A program made the position numbers and the translations under genes. Below the pieces are notes generated by a model, which saw only the letters and a program-made list of their open reading frames with translations, made no database searches and was not told the DNA's origin. A DNA stretch of 36,417 nt from Alteromonadaceae bacterium (GTDB lineage Bacteria > Pseudomonadota > Gammaproteobacteria > Enterobacterales > Alteromonadaceae). Every line of letters starts with the position of its first letter. Position 1 is the first letter of the stretch. The DNA is taken from the NCBI GenBank assembly GCA_027013165.1, contig JALUXV010000495.1, forward strand, positions 1-36,417, written 5' to 3'. This document shows, one piece after another, positions 30,487 through 36,417 of the stretch.

Positions 30487-30608
30487 CACTCTTGCTCCTC
30501 AAAAAATGAAACGTAAAACCAACAATCAGTGCAAAGATTAGGGAAAAGTAATGTTCTTGTGTACAAATCAGGCATGTATCGCCGACAATTAGGGTTTTCA
30601 CATTCCAT
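30486..30608 (-). CDS. Tiny four-cysteine protein, possible zinc binder (40 aa)
   Basis: From ATG 30608, overlapping the stop of the 126-aa gene (TGATG), 40 residues are read. Cys3, Cys8, Cys26 and Cys29 (CENPNC ... CTDC) give a plausible zinc site. Both ends overlap neighbours by one to three bases. Function unknown; small zinc proteins are common phage host-takeover factors. Confidence 0.55.
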   Translation of the reverse strand: MECENPNCRRYMPDLYTRTLLFPNLCTDCWFYVSFFEEQE

Positions 30609-30988
30609 CACCACTCCCCCTTAAGTATCTTTAGAGCTATTTCAATTTCATCACTAGGATTAAGCCCGTTGGCAATTTCAACTTGAGCGCTATTCAGGTG
30701 AAACTCAACCCTATCAAGCTTCTCTTTGGTGATGAGGTGAGGCTGTCGTGGAGCGATAATGTTTAAGCTCTCATAAGCAAGTGCAATTTCTTCTTTTGTC
30801 GCTGTTTTATTATCAATGGCGTGAAGAATAGTGTAATAATGTTTAGAAATATCTTTTTCTAAATCAGGTGCGGGCTTATCCTGCAAAGCTGCGCGGATTA
30901 GCGCAACCCTTGGCGCTTCATATTCGTTCATTTCTAATAGTAAAGCTATTTCATTTAAAGCTTCCAAAGCCTTTTCTTTATCGCTCAT
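30608..30988 (-). CDS. Hypothetical helical protein (126 aa)
   Basis: 126 residues, mostly amphipathic helices (KEKALEALNEIALLLEMNEY; NIIAPRQPHLITKEKLDRVE), no membrane segment. An AGGAAGG site precedes the start. The TGTCGAATTCGACA palindrome lies about 20 bases upstream of the start, so a DNA-binding regulator may control it. Not recognised. Confidence 0.7.
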   Translation of the reverse strand: MSDKEKALEALNEIALLLEMNEYEAPRVALIRAALQDKPAPDLEKDISKHYYTILHAIDNKTATKEEIALAYESLNIIAPRQPHLITKEKLDRVEFHLNSAQVEIANGLNPSDEIEIALKILKGEW

Positions 30989-31008
30989 TTTCTAGTCCTT
31001 CCTAAAGG

Positions 31009-31022
31009 TGTCGAATTCGACA
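31009..31022. promoter_or_regulatory. Perfect 14-bp palindrome, probable operator
   Basis: TGTCGAATTCGACA, about 20 bases upstream of the minus-strand start at 30988. The half-site with flank, ATTCGACAGG, recurs twice as an inverted pair at 32356-32429. Confidence 0.55.
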
Positions 31023-31039
31023 GGTTTAAAATTAAGTGC

Positions 31040-31115
31040 GGGGCGGCGGTGACTGCGTTATTGATTATTACCGCAGCGGCACTCCGTAGAGCAAAGTTGG
31101 TCTACACCGCGCCCC
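31040..31115. ncRNA. 76-nt three-way-junction-like element
   Basis: Outer arms GGGGCG-G-CGGTG (31040-31051) and CACCG-CGCCCC (31105-31115) form 11 GC-rich pairs with one bulged G. Inside are CTGCG/CAG-type stem 31053-31057 with 31072-31076, and GTAGA/TCTAC (31086-31090 with 31101-31105). It is much richer in G+C than its surroundings. Either strand could fold. The stretch 30989-31177 holds no gene. Size resembles a tRNA but no tRNA motifs exist. TTCCC-GTTA-GGGAA follows at once. Confidence 0.45.
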
Positions 31116-31149
31116 TTCCCGTTAGGGAATTTGTTTAAACATATACAAC

Positions 31150-31176
31150 ACATATAATTACATATAGATTATATGT
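31150..31176. repeat. AT-rich inverted repeat at gene end
   Basis: ACATATAAT (31150-31158) and ATTATATGT (31168-31176), perfect nine-base arms with a nine-base spacer, directly after the stop of the gene ending at 31178 on the minus strand. May be a weak hairpin or a protein site. Confidence 0.5.
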
Positions 31177-31177
31177 A

Positions 31178-31687
31178 TCACTCCTTCTCTTTATGTTTGT
31201 AGTTGTTGATTGCTTCCGTTACTTCGCCGCAAACGTTTAAAGGAATGGGTTTTTGATCATGCATATAGCAATCAACCCATTCCAAAGCATCACACAGCGC
31301 ATCGGCTTGTGCTTTAACCTTTTTAATCTCACGCTCTAAAAGCTCTATAGTAGCATCACGGGAGGCAACCCCGTCTGTGCTTTCACTTGTTTTGCACTCT
31401 ACCTTTTTACCGTCCAGTGTGTAGGCGTAGCCCATTTCTAAGCGCTCACGAAGCCGCTTGTTTTCTGCTTTAAGTGTCGTTATTTCTTTTGCATTATTCT
31501 CTTCAATCTTTAAGCAATCTCTAATCTGACTATCTAGCCGCTCGTTTTCTTCTTTAAGCGCGTTACGTTCGGCTTGCAGGTCGGCGTGTTTCTTCAAAAT
31601 CGCGTCAATCGTTTGCTTTTGGCTTTCTATAACTTCGCTTAGTGATTTTATAGTTTCACTTGCGTTATGCGGTTCTGGCATTGTCAT
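31178..31687 (-). CDS. Coiled-coil hypothetical protein (169 aa), complete paralogue of left-edge gene
   Basis: 169 residues. Long coiled coil at about 10-90 (SLSEVIESQKQTIDAILKKH; KEENERLDSQIRDCLKIEEN; ITTLKAENKRLRERLEMGY), a short loop, then a second coiled coil and a C-terminal ALEWVDCYMHDQKPIPLNVC segment. ATG overlaps the upstream TAA. The same gene pair occurs at the left edge. No enzyme motif. Likely forms oligomers; partner and role unknown. Confidence 0.72.
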   Translation of the reverse strand: MTMPEPHNASETIKSLSEVIESQKQTIDAILKKHADLQAERNALKEENERLDSQIRDCLKIEENNAKEITTLKAENKRLRERLEMGYAYTLDGKKVECKTSESTDGVASRDATIELLEREIKKVKAQADALCDALEWVDCYMHDQKPIPLNVCGEVTEAINNYKHKEKE

Positions 31688-31887
31688 TACTTAATCTCCT
31701 TAAGCTTATGTAGGACTGCGTTGTTGCCACGTTGGAAACCTAAAAGTTCTGCGGATTCGAAAACAGAATAATCATCCATCCAAGGTTCGGGTTCTTCAAT
31801 TTTCTCACCGAAGATTTTTTGTTCTTCTTTCTCCAACTCCCCGCTATGCACTATGCGGTACATCTCAAGTGCTGCGAGTATGGTTTC
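31550..31887. repeat. Dispersed direct repeat, right copy (338 bp)
   Basis: Partner of 1-338, five mismatches. Spans the start of the coiled-coil gene and the C-terminal part of the next gene upstream. Identity ends sharply at 31887, after which the two upstream genes differ until a short shared start region. Confidence 0.95.
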
Positions 31888-32019
31888 ATAGTTTGTAATT
31901 ACAACCACAGAACATCTTCGTTCGTATTCTGTCATTTGCTTATCAGTAATGGCGCACCCATGTTCTGGGTCTACCGTTTTCCACATATCCAATGCATCTT
32001 GAACTTTATTCTGTGTCAT
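31687..32019 (-). CDS. Hypothetical protein, paralogue of 138-452 (110 aa)
   Basis: Start ATG 32019 has AAGGGAG seven bases upstream and overlaps the previous stop (ATGA); an upstream in-frame ATG at 32049 lacks this. The first residues MTQNKVQDALD and the last 64 match the left-edge protein, while about residues 12-46 (including EHGCAITDKQMTEYERRC) are unrelated. Acidic, soluble. No domain recognised. Confidence 0.78.
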   Translation of the reverse strand: MTQNKVQDALDMWKTVDPEHGCAITDKQMTEYERRCSVVVITNYETILAALEMYRIVHSGELEKEEQKIFGEKIEEPEPWMDDYSVFESAELLGFQRGNNAVLHKLKEIK

Positions 32020-32339
32020 TTTTTTGCTCCCTTCGGGGTGAAAACACAACCGTCGGTCGATGTTGTTCTAACACCATATTTCTCTGACAAAAGTTTCATG
32101 TAGTTTCTGCTGGCTTGTCTGTCATACCTTTTATATCTCTCAGTACGTAACCCAAGAGCTTTTGAAAGACCGTCTTTACATCTAGTGCTAAAAACTGTGC
32201 CATTCACAATGTCTCTGGCTTTTTCTTTACCTAACTCAATAAAAAGCGCGTCATTTTCTTTTATATTGTTAAGCTCCTTTAGAAGTGTGGATACTTCTTC
32301 TAATTCTTTTTTAAATAGTTTATGTCTTATTTTGTCCAT
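32016..32339 (-). CDS. Basic hypothetical protein (107 aa)
   Basis: First gene of this minus operon, GAGGT site. N-terminal helices (FKKELEEVSTLLKELNNIKE) then a basic C-terminal half (LSKALGLRTERYKRYDRQAS). Could bind nucleic acid; not recognised. It lies just downstream of the promoter at 32435 and the long inverted repeat, so it is a candidate for the autoregulator of this unit. Confidence 0.65.
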   Translation of the reverse strand: MDKIRHKLFKKELEEVSTLLKELNNIKENDALFIELGKEKARDIVNGTVFSTRCKDGLSKALGLRTERYKRYDRQASRNYMKLLSEKYGVRTTSTDGCVFTPKGAKK

Positions 32340-32355
32340 AATTTTACCTCATAAA

Positions 32356-32429
32356 AGATTCGACAGGCGGTTTATGCGCTTGGAGATGCTCGTTAACATA
32401 GGTTGATGTTAAAATTGCCTGTCGAATCT
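32356..32429. repeat. 13-bp inverted repeat flanking the operon leader
   Basis: AGATTCGACAGGC (32356-32368) and GCCTGTCGAATCT (32417-32429) are perfect inverted copies, 48 bases apart. One arm lies at the expected transcription start of the minus promoter, the other next to the ribosome site. Shares TTCGACA with the palindrome at 31009. Operator pair or RNA hairpin. Confidence 0.65.
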
Positions 32430-32434
32430 AAAAA

Positions 32435-32462
32435 ACTATACACGATTTTGAACAGTTGTCAA
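32435..32462 (-). promoter_or_regulatory. Leftward promoter overlapping the polymerase stop codon
   Basis: On the minus strand TTGACA (32457-32462), 16-base spacer, TATAGT (32435-32440). The TGA stop of the polymerase gene is part of the -35. It drives the operon 32339 to 30388. Confidence 0.72.
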
Positions 32463-34474
32463 ACAATTAGTTTGCTCGCTTCAGCTATGTAGAAATCATA
32501 ATCCACTTTAGAAAAGTCAAAAGACCTTACATCGTTACATTCATTTACAAGATAACCGACATGCTTTGCTGTAACGCGAGTAGAGTGTACGGACTTGTTC
32601 TTGGTACAAACTCTCTCGTCCCATTGCCAGCCGTTCTGGTTCATGACCTCCAGATATTCCTGCTCGCTAACCTTAGAGTTCTTCTTAGGTGCTCCAGGTT
32701 TACCTGTCGGTGGTCTTTGTACTGTCAACGGTTGACCGCCTTTAGCTACGTAGTACCTGCTTGTTCTCTGTATTTCCTGCTCACCTAACATGATGTTGTC
32801 TGCCTTGGTGACTTTAAGACCGATCATAAAATCATAAGGGTTCATGCAGCTTTTTATGTATGTCTCAACGTCTACGCCTTGCGTCATGTAAAGGACTGCT
32901 GCTCTAGCGCTCACCGCGTTCGATAGGTTTTTATGCCATGCAGGAGGTTGTTGTTCAGATATGCTTTTGTGGTAGTTTAGAGGATCTGGTGTCCAGTAAG
33001 CCCCTTTCAACTTAACGCTACCGTCTGTTCCGACCGCAATGTAGCTGTTAACGTCTCTTATGTACATTTCACTATACAGAACATCTTCTAGTACCAAACC
33101 AGTGTATTGTTCCCACCAACGCCATATAGCAACCGCCTGATCTCTATATTCCTCACGCATCGTGTAAGTGATACCGTCCGTATTGATCTGAATAAGCTGC
33201 AGCGTAGGGACTTTTATGAGTTGTTCAGCCAGCATACACAGCATTAACTGACCGTTGATGGTGATTGTCATGGTAAATTGAGGATCATAGAACGGGCTAA
33301 ACGCGCTGTTACTTTTACCGTAGACACCGTTGCTTGCTAGTTTCAATGCATTTGCCTGAACACACTTTTTACCTAGCTTCTTCTGCCATTCTTTACGTTC
33401 TCTCGGTAGCTCAGAGTAAACGTTGACGAAAGGCTCACCCAAATGCGCAGGGCTCAGTCTGTTAGCTATAGCAACACTAGGATATAGTGACGCAACGTCA
33501 ATGTCCTCAATGATCCAACCGTTACCAGCTTTGAATGATTTACGTTCAACAGAACCGTGAATGCCACCAACGCCGAAGTGGAAGCCTATACCTCCTACAT
33601 TTGCGACCAGATCCTTAAACACACCTTTTGTCTTTATGATCTTCTTTTCATCGTACTCGTCGTGAGTGAGTGTCTGGGACTTAAGGTAATTTAAAACTCT
33701 GTTGAACTCAGGTTGCTCGAACTGAATGTAAGGAAATATAACATCTTTGAGGTTTATGTGAGTTCGAGGTGTTTGTCGAGTTTGCCTACGTCCGCTGCTA
33801 TAATCGTAGCAGAGGTCTTTTCCAAGCTTGTTGATAACCTTTTGCTCACCGATCTTAGTGTCGTTCCAGTTCATAACGTCCACACCAAATTCTTCAACCA
33901 GCGAAGCTCTAAACTCCAAGGCTGTCATACTGTGTTTAGTAAAGTCCTTGGTTCTTGTGACATCATGGACGTTGTAGGGTTTCAGGTAATGGTCTACCTG
34001 TTCTAAAGACAGCTGAGTTCCGTTGGGTACTGGCATGTCTACGACAGTTTCCGAACGCATGTTGATCTGCAACCATTTAAGAGACGTTGACTTAGCTTTA
34101 TTATCAAAGTGATACATCTTGTAGAGGTCTATCTGAGGGGTAAGTCTTTTGTCAGCCCAGACTTGATGGTTTCCTCTACCGAAGCTGTTAATGATCGTCA
34201 TTGCTTTATCGTAGAGCTGTGTGACGGAAGCGTTAGGATTCATCCAAAACTCGTGAATAACAGGGTAGTCAAACCCTAAGTTATTAAAACCTATCATAGG
34301 TATTTGAGCAGCATGCAACCAGTTAAACCACTGGGTAAGATATTTACGATCATCTCTGTAATCTGAGATCTCCCAAACCGCTTTCTCATCACTATTAAGA
34401 GCTTCGCAAGCGAGCGTAAAGCAGTTTGGAAAGGTTTCTATATCGTAAATATATGCTGCATCAAGACTAAACAT
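32459..34474 (-). CDS. Family B DNA polymerase with proofreading exonuclease
   Basis: 671 residues from ATG 34474 (overlaps the MazG stop); an upstream in-frame start at 34528 is longer by 18 residues. Exo I YDIETFPN (Asp11, Glu13), Exo II FNNLGFDYP (Asp69) and Exo III YNVHDV (Tyr167, Asp171) are intact. Polymerase motif A is DVASLYPS (Asp326), motif B KLASNGVYGK (Lys378) and motif C INTDG (Asp433). Motif C has Asn where most family B enzymes have the first Asp of D-T-D, but the key second Asp is kept. The fingers between A and B are short. This is the phage replicase. No primase or helicase is visible in the window. Confidence 0.92.
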   Translation of the reverse strand: MFSLDAAYIYDIETFPNCFTLACEALNSDEKAVWEISDYRDDRKYLTQWFNWLHAAQIPMIGFNNLGFDYPVIHEFWMNPNASVTQLYDKAMTIINSFGRGNHQVWADKRLTPQIDLYKMYHFDNKAKSTSLKWLQINMRSETVVDMPVPNGTQLSLEQVDHYLKPYNVHDVTRTKDFTKHSMTALEFRASLVEEFGVDVMNWNDTKIGEQKVINKLGKDLCYDYSSGRRQTRQTPRTHINLKDVIFPYIQFEQPEFNRVLNYLKSQTLTHDEYDEKKIIKTKGVFKDLVANVGGIGFHFGVGGIHGSVERKSFKAGNGWIIEDIDVASLYPSVAIANRLSPAHLGEPFVNVYSELPRERKEWQKKLGKKCVQANALKLASNGVYGKSNSAFSPFYDPQFTMTITINGQLMLCMLAEQLIKVPTLQLIQINTDGITYTMREEYRDQAVAIWRWWEQYTGLVLEDVLYSEMYIRDVNSYIAVGTDGSVKLKGAYWTPDPLNYHKSISEQQPPAWHKNLSNAVSARAAVLYMTQGVDVETYIKSCMNPYDFMIGLKVTKADNIMLGEQEIQRTSRYYVAKGGQPLTVQRPPTGKPGAPKKNSKVSEQEYLEVMNQNGWQWDERVCTKNKSVHSTRVTAKHVGYLVNECNDVRSFDFSKVDYDFYIAEASKLIV

Positions 34475-34760
34475 CCTTAACGAACACTCCGTCAACCATG
34501 CGACCTTTACGGTCTTTGATCTCGTCATATGCTGCGGAGATACACCCTTCGATGTTCATACGCATTTGAGCAGCTAAGATGGTAAGGACAACTACACAGT
34601 CTCCTATAGCGTCTTGGATCTCCTCGTAATCATTGCGAGCAACCCCATGCGCAAGCTCACCGACTTCTTCAGTCATTTTGAGCATTTGTGCTTGAGGTGA
34701 AGACCCTTCGATCAGGTTGCGATCTTCAGCCCATTGTCGTATTTTTTCAAACTCTGTCAT
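34467..34760 (-). CDS. mazG: MazG-like nucleotide pyrophosphohydrolase
   Basis: 97 residues, the single-domain size. The metal-binding motif is complete: EEVGE (Glu31, Glu32, Glu35) and DAIGD (Asp50, Asp54). MazG-type enzymes hydrolyse (d)NTPs or alarmones to monophosphates. Next to polymerase, ThyX and dNMP kinase it may clean the nucleotide pool or lower host ppGpp. Starts directly after the thyX stop with a GAGG site. Confidence 0.88.
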   Translation of the reverse strand: MTEFEKIRQWAEDRNLIEGSSPQAQMLKMTEEVGELAHGVARNDYEEIQDAIGDCVVVLTILAAQMRMNIEGCISAAYDEIKDRKGRMVDGVFVKDV

Positions 34761-35468
34761 TTAGACCTCTTCTTTTAGTGTGTGGGTTTTGAAAACTTTA
34801 ACTGCTTCAGGATACACGGGTTCTAACAGATCCAGTATAGCTTGAGCGTAAACAAAAATCTCATATTGAGCATGAGGATGTAAACGCTCGCTAAGGAACT
34901 TAAAGCAGTTATGAAGGTTCATTGTAGCGAACATGTGTGAATACGTACCTACAGGTAGAACAGAACGAGCAAGCTCGCGAGGACACCCTTCTTCGAGTAA
35001 AAACTTATAGCGTTGAAAAGCTTCTTTATTTTGCTCGCGTATGTGCATCTTTATTAAAAGTGCGTTTTCATGTACCTCGTCAGTACGCATTTGCTTATTG
35101 TCCTTGGACTGTGTTGTAATCTGTTCAACTTCAGGAACGTAGAACTCTTCAGGTAGCTCACGATAGCGAGCAGAGAGTTCATTGTAGCTTTGAGTACGGT
35201 GACGATGCCACTGACGCAGGACAAAGATAGGCGCTTTCACCTCAAACGTGACGGTTACTGTCTCAAACGGCGTGCTATGACCGTTCTTGTACAGATAGTT
35301 CATAAGACGTGCGTCACCTTTCGTATCTTCACCTGCTCTCCATGCCGCATCGTATGAAACTCTAGCACCTCTTACGATTGACGTGTCTGAACCCATGTAG
35401 TCAACAAGTCTCACGAAACCATGATCTAAGACATCTATATGTTTGTTTATGTTAGTTCTCTCTGTCAT
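34761..35468 (-). CDS. thyX: Flavin-dependent thymidylate synthase
   Basis: 235 residues from ATG 35468, one base after the upstream stop and with an AGGAG site; the longer frame upstream is a read-through of the kinase gene. The ThyX signature RHRTQSYNELSARY is at residues 89-102, with HSTPFE before and ELARSVLPVG after. It makes dTMP from dUMP using FAD, NADPH and methylene-tetrahydrofolate. With the dNMP kinase it would feed phage DNA synthesis. Confidence 0.95.
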   Translation of the reverse strand: MTERTNINKHIDVLDHGFVRLVDYMGSDTSIVRGARVSYDAAWRAGEDTKGDARLMNYLYKNGHSTPFETVTVTFEVKAPIFVLRQWHRHRTQSYNELSARYRELPEEFYVPEVEQITTQSKDNKQMRTDEVHENALLIKMHIREQNKEAFQRYKFLLEEGCPRELARSVLPVGTYSHMFATMNLHNCFKFLSERLHPHAQYEIFVYAQAILDLLEPVYPEAVKVFKTHTLKEEV

Positions 35469-35469
35469 T

Positions 35470-36042
35470 TCATACTCCTGTAAATTTCTTAAATAAAGCT
35501 GTACCTTTAGTGAATAAGTCATATAGCGAATCATTGTTTTCGATCTCATGATGTTCGACACCTCTGTGAGACAGATCCACGTAATTCCGAGAGTCGTTAC
35601 TAAAGTCACGCCCTTCACGTTTGATCGTCCATAGTTGGACGTTTTCAGCTCCGAACGCATCTACAACAACTTCGGCTTCCTCAACAAAACCACTGTCAGT
35701 AACCAAGAACCACTTCTGGTTTGAAGCTTTAATGCGTTCAACAAGCATTTCTCCAAATACACCTTTACCGTGAAGTGGCTTAAGGAACGTTTCGGACAAT
35801 GCGATTTGAGCTTCTCTTGGTGTCTTGTCGAACAGACGTGAAGCTTTAAGGTCTTTGTGTTCTGGCGTGTCGTAATGGTCATCCCATTCTTGCTGTGACA
35901 TTCCGTAAATCGCAGGAACTCCAACCTTCAAAGGTTTAGCAAATTTCTCGATTGTAGTGTCGATCTCAAAATACCCAGTAAGTAGTTGCGCGAGAGTGTC
36001 TTTACCGCTCCCTGGAGCGCCGTTGATTAAAATTATTTTCAT
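35470..36042 (-). CDS. Deoxynucleoside monophosphate kinase
   Basis: 190 residues. Walker A GAPGSGKDT at residues 8-16, an LFDKTPREAQIALSETFLKP segment and a FLVTDSGFVEEAEVV strand are typical of the phage dNMP kinase (T4 gene 1 type) fold. It phosphorylates dNMPs such as dTMP to diphosphates. The stop is followed one base later by the thyX start, so the two are coupled. Confidence 0.85.
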   Translation of the reverse strand: MKIILINGAPGSGKDTLAQLLTGYFEIDTTIEKFAKPLKVGVPAIYGMSQQEWDDHYDTPEHKDLKASRLFDKTPREAQIALSETFLKPLHGKGVFGEMLVERIKASNQKWFLVTDSGFVEEAEVVVDAFGAENVQLWTIKREGRDFSNDSRNYVDLSHRGVEHHEIENNDSLYDLFTKGTALFKKFTGV

Positions 36043-36045
36043 GGT

Positions 36046-36225
36046 TCACCTGTTTGTTTTGTAGAATTTAGGAGTTTCGTTCAGCTTCTCGACCATAAAG
36101 ATCGCAAGCATCACGTCATAAACTTCGGCTATGGTTACGTAGCTTGAAGCTCTGGAAGTCGTACCTTGTTTGTAGTCAACGATATGGTACGTACCATCGT
36201 CCTCAATGTAGTCAAATCTTTGCAT
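36046..36225 (-). CDS. Small hypothetical protein (59 aa)
   Basis: ATG 36225 with GAGGT six bases upstream reads 59 residues (MQRFDYIEDDGTYHIVDYKQ and on, ending PKFYKTNR), stopping three bases before the kinase start. A strand-rich start and an amphipathic helix (AEVYDVMLAIFMVEKLNE). Not recognised. Spacing and site support a real gene. Confidence 0.65.
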   Translation of the reverse strand: MQRFDYIEDDGTYHIVDYKQGTTSRASSYVTIAEVYDVMLAIFMVEKLNETPKFYKTNR

Positions 36226-36284
36226 GATATACCTCGTTAGTTAAATATTGGCAGACTTTAAGCGGTCTGCCAGCGCTCTTTAGG

Positions 36285-36417
36285 TCAGTAGGGTATGTAG
36301 TCACATAGCGAACAATAACTACATCCGTTCCGTGCCGTGTGTGTTACCGACCTGAAGCCACATTCTGCGCATTTTAGGTCTGGTAGTTTCCCTGCGCGAA
36401 CCCTGTTGCTGGCGGCG
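36285..36417 (-). CDS. C-terminal fragment with zinc-finger motif (runs off right edge)
   Basis: Reading the minus strand from the right edge, 43 codons end at TGA 36285-36287. The tail has KCAECGF and, 12 residues on, CSYCSLC, so four or five cysteines in a zinc-finger arrangement. As the upstream gene of the replication operon it may be a replication or nucleic-acid-binding protein. The frame cannot be joined directly to the left edge of the window. Confidence 0.6.
   Translation of the reverse strand, partial: AASNRVRAGKLPDLKCAECGFRSVTHTARNGCSYCSLCDYIPY

Noticed and set aside
32561..32788. Plus-strand frames inside the polymerase gene
   Set aside because: The polymerase has all motifs in one frame, and these short frames have no supporting context.
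34761..35660. 299-residue version of ThyX
   Set aside because: The first 64 residues are an out-of-frame read of the kinase gene; ATG 35468 has the ribosome site and gives a normal ThyX N terminus.
35661..35924. 87-codon minus frame inside the dNMP kinase gene
   Set aside because: It is an alternative frame of a gene with a clear Walker A motif and no independent evidence.
1..36417. Integrase, CRISPR array, transposase or phage RNA polymerase
   Set aside because: Looked for characteristic motifs and regular repeats; none seen. The window is incomplete, so absence from the genome is not shown.
1..36417. Complete circular genome with terminal redundancy
   Set aside because: The first 127 bases recur about 4.9 kb before the right end, not at the end itself, and the edge genes do not join in frame.

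Overview
The window is most of a tailed-phage genome with a P22-like, short-tailed (podovirus) virion. The structural block runs in the order small and large terminase, P22-type portal, scaffold, P22-type coat, gp4-like and gp10-like connector/tail-hub proteins, three ejection proteins and two tail fibres/spikes. The host is very probably Gram-negative, because the lysis cassette has a LydA-type holin, a T7-lysozyme-like amidase and an embedded Rz/Rz1-type spanin pair. The DNA is AT-rich, genes are tightly packed with many ATGA/TAATG overlaps, and Shine-Dalgarno sites are strong. I see no integrase, attachment site, tRNA, insertion sequence or CRISPR array, so the lifestyle is undecided. Both ends are incomplete genes.

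Layout. (1) 1-1026, minus strand: small overlapping unknown genes, one with a frameshift in an A8 run. (2) 1027-1161: divergent promoter region with a 26-bp operator. (3) 1162-7575, plus: early region with a small helix-turn-helix candidate, a RusA-like resolvase, a LexA-type winged-helix protein, a ParD-like orphan antitoxin, many small unknown genes, then a recombination set (Rad52-type annealing protein, Gp157-like protein, SSB) and a chimeric TerS-like gene. Two long gene-free stretches (2122-2506 and 2945-3324) flank a 145-residue unknown protein and are rich in possible RNA structure. (4) 7642-26250, plus: packaging, capsid, tail, ejection and lysis genes, then a stand-alone exonuclease with a zinc ribbon. 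(5) 26247-30419, plus: a 1390-residue tail spike with two tandem SGNH-esterase-like domains. (6) 30388-32339, minus: small accessory genes, two of them paralogues of the genes at the left edge. (7) 32459-36417, minus: nucleotide and replication module with family B DNA polymerase, MazG, ThyX, dNMP kinase and a zinc-finger fragment.

How it fits together. A shared 26-bp operator lies at the -35 elements of a leftward promoter near 1080 and a rightward promoter at 4250, so one repressor could control both early units. A separate TTCGACA-type palindrome marks the right-hand minus operons. The right-hand module would supply thymidylate (ThyX), phosphorylate dNMPs and replicate DNA with the phage's own polymerase. 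The early recombination genes would process replication intermediates for packaging.

The first 127 bases of the window are identical to 31550-31676. That is both part of a real 338-bp duplication and a possible sign that an assembler stopped at a repeat, so continuity at the left edge should be treated with care. All function calls rest on reading motifs in the sequence; no database search was run.
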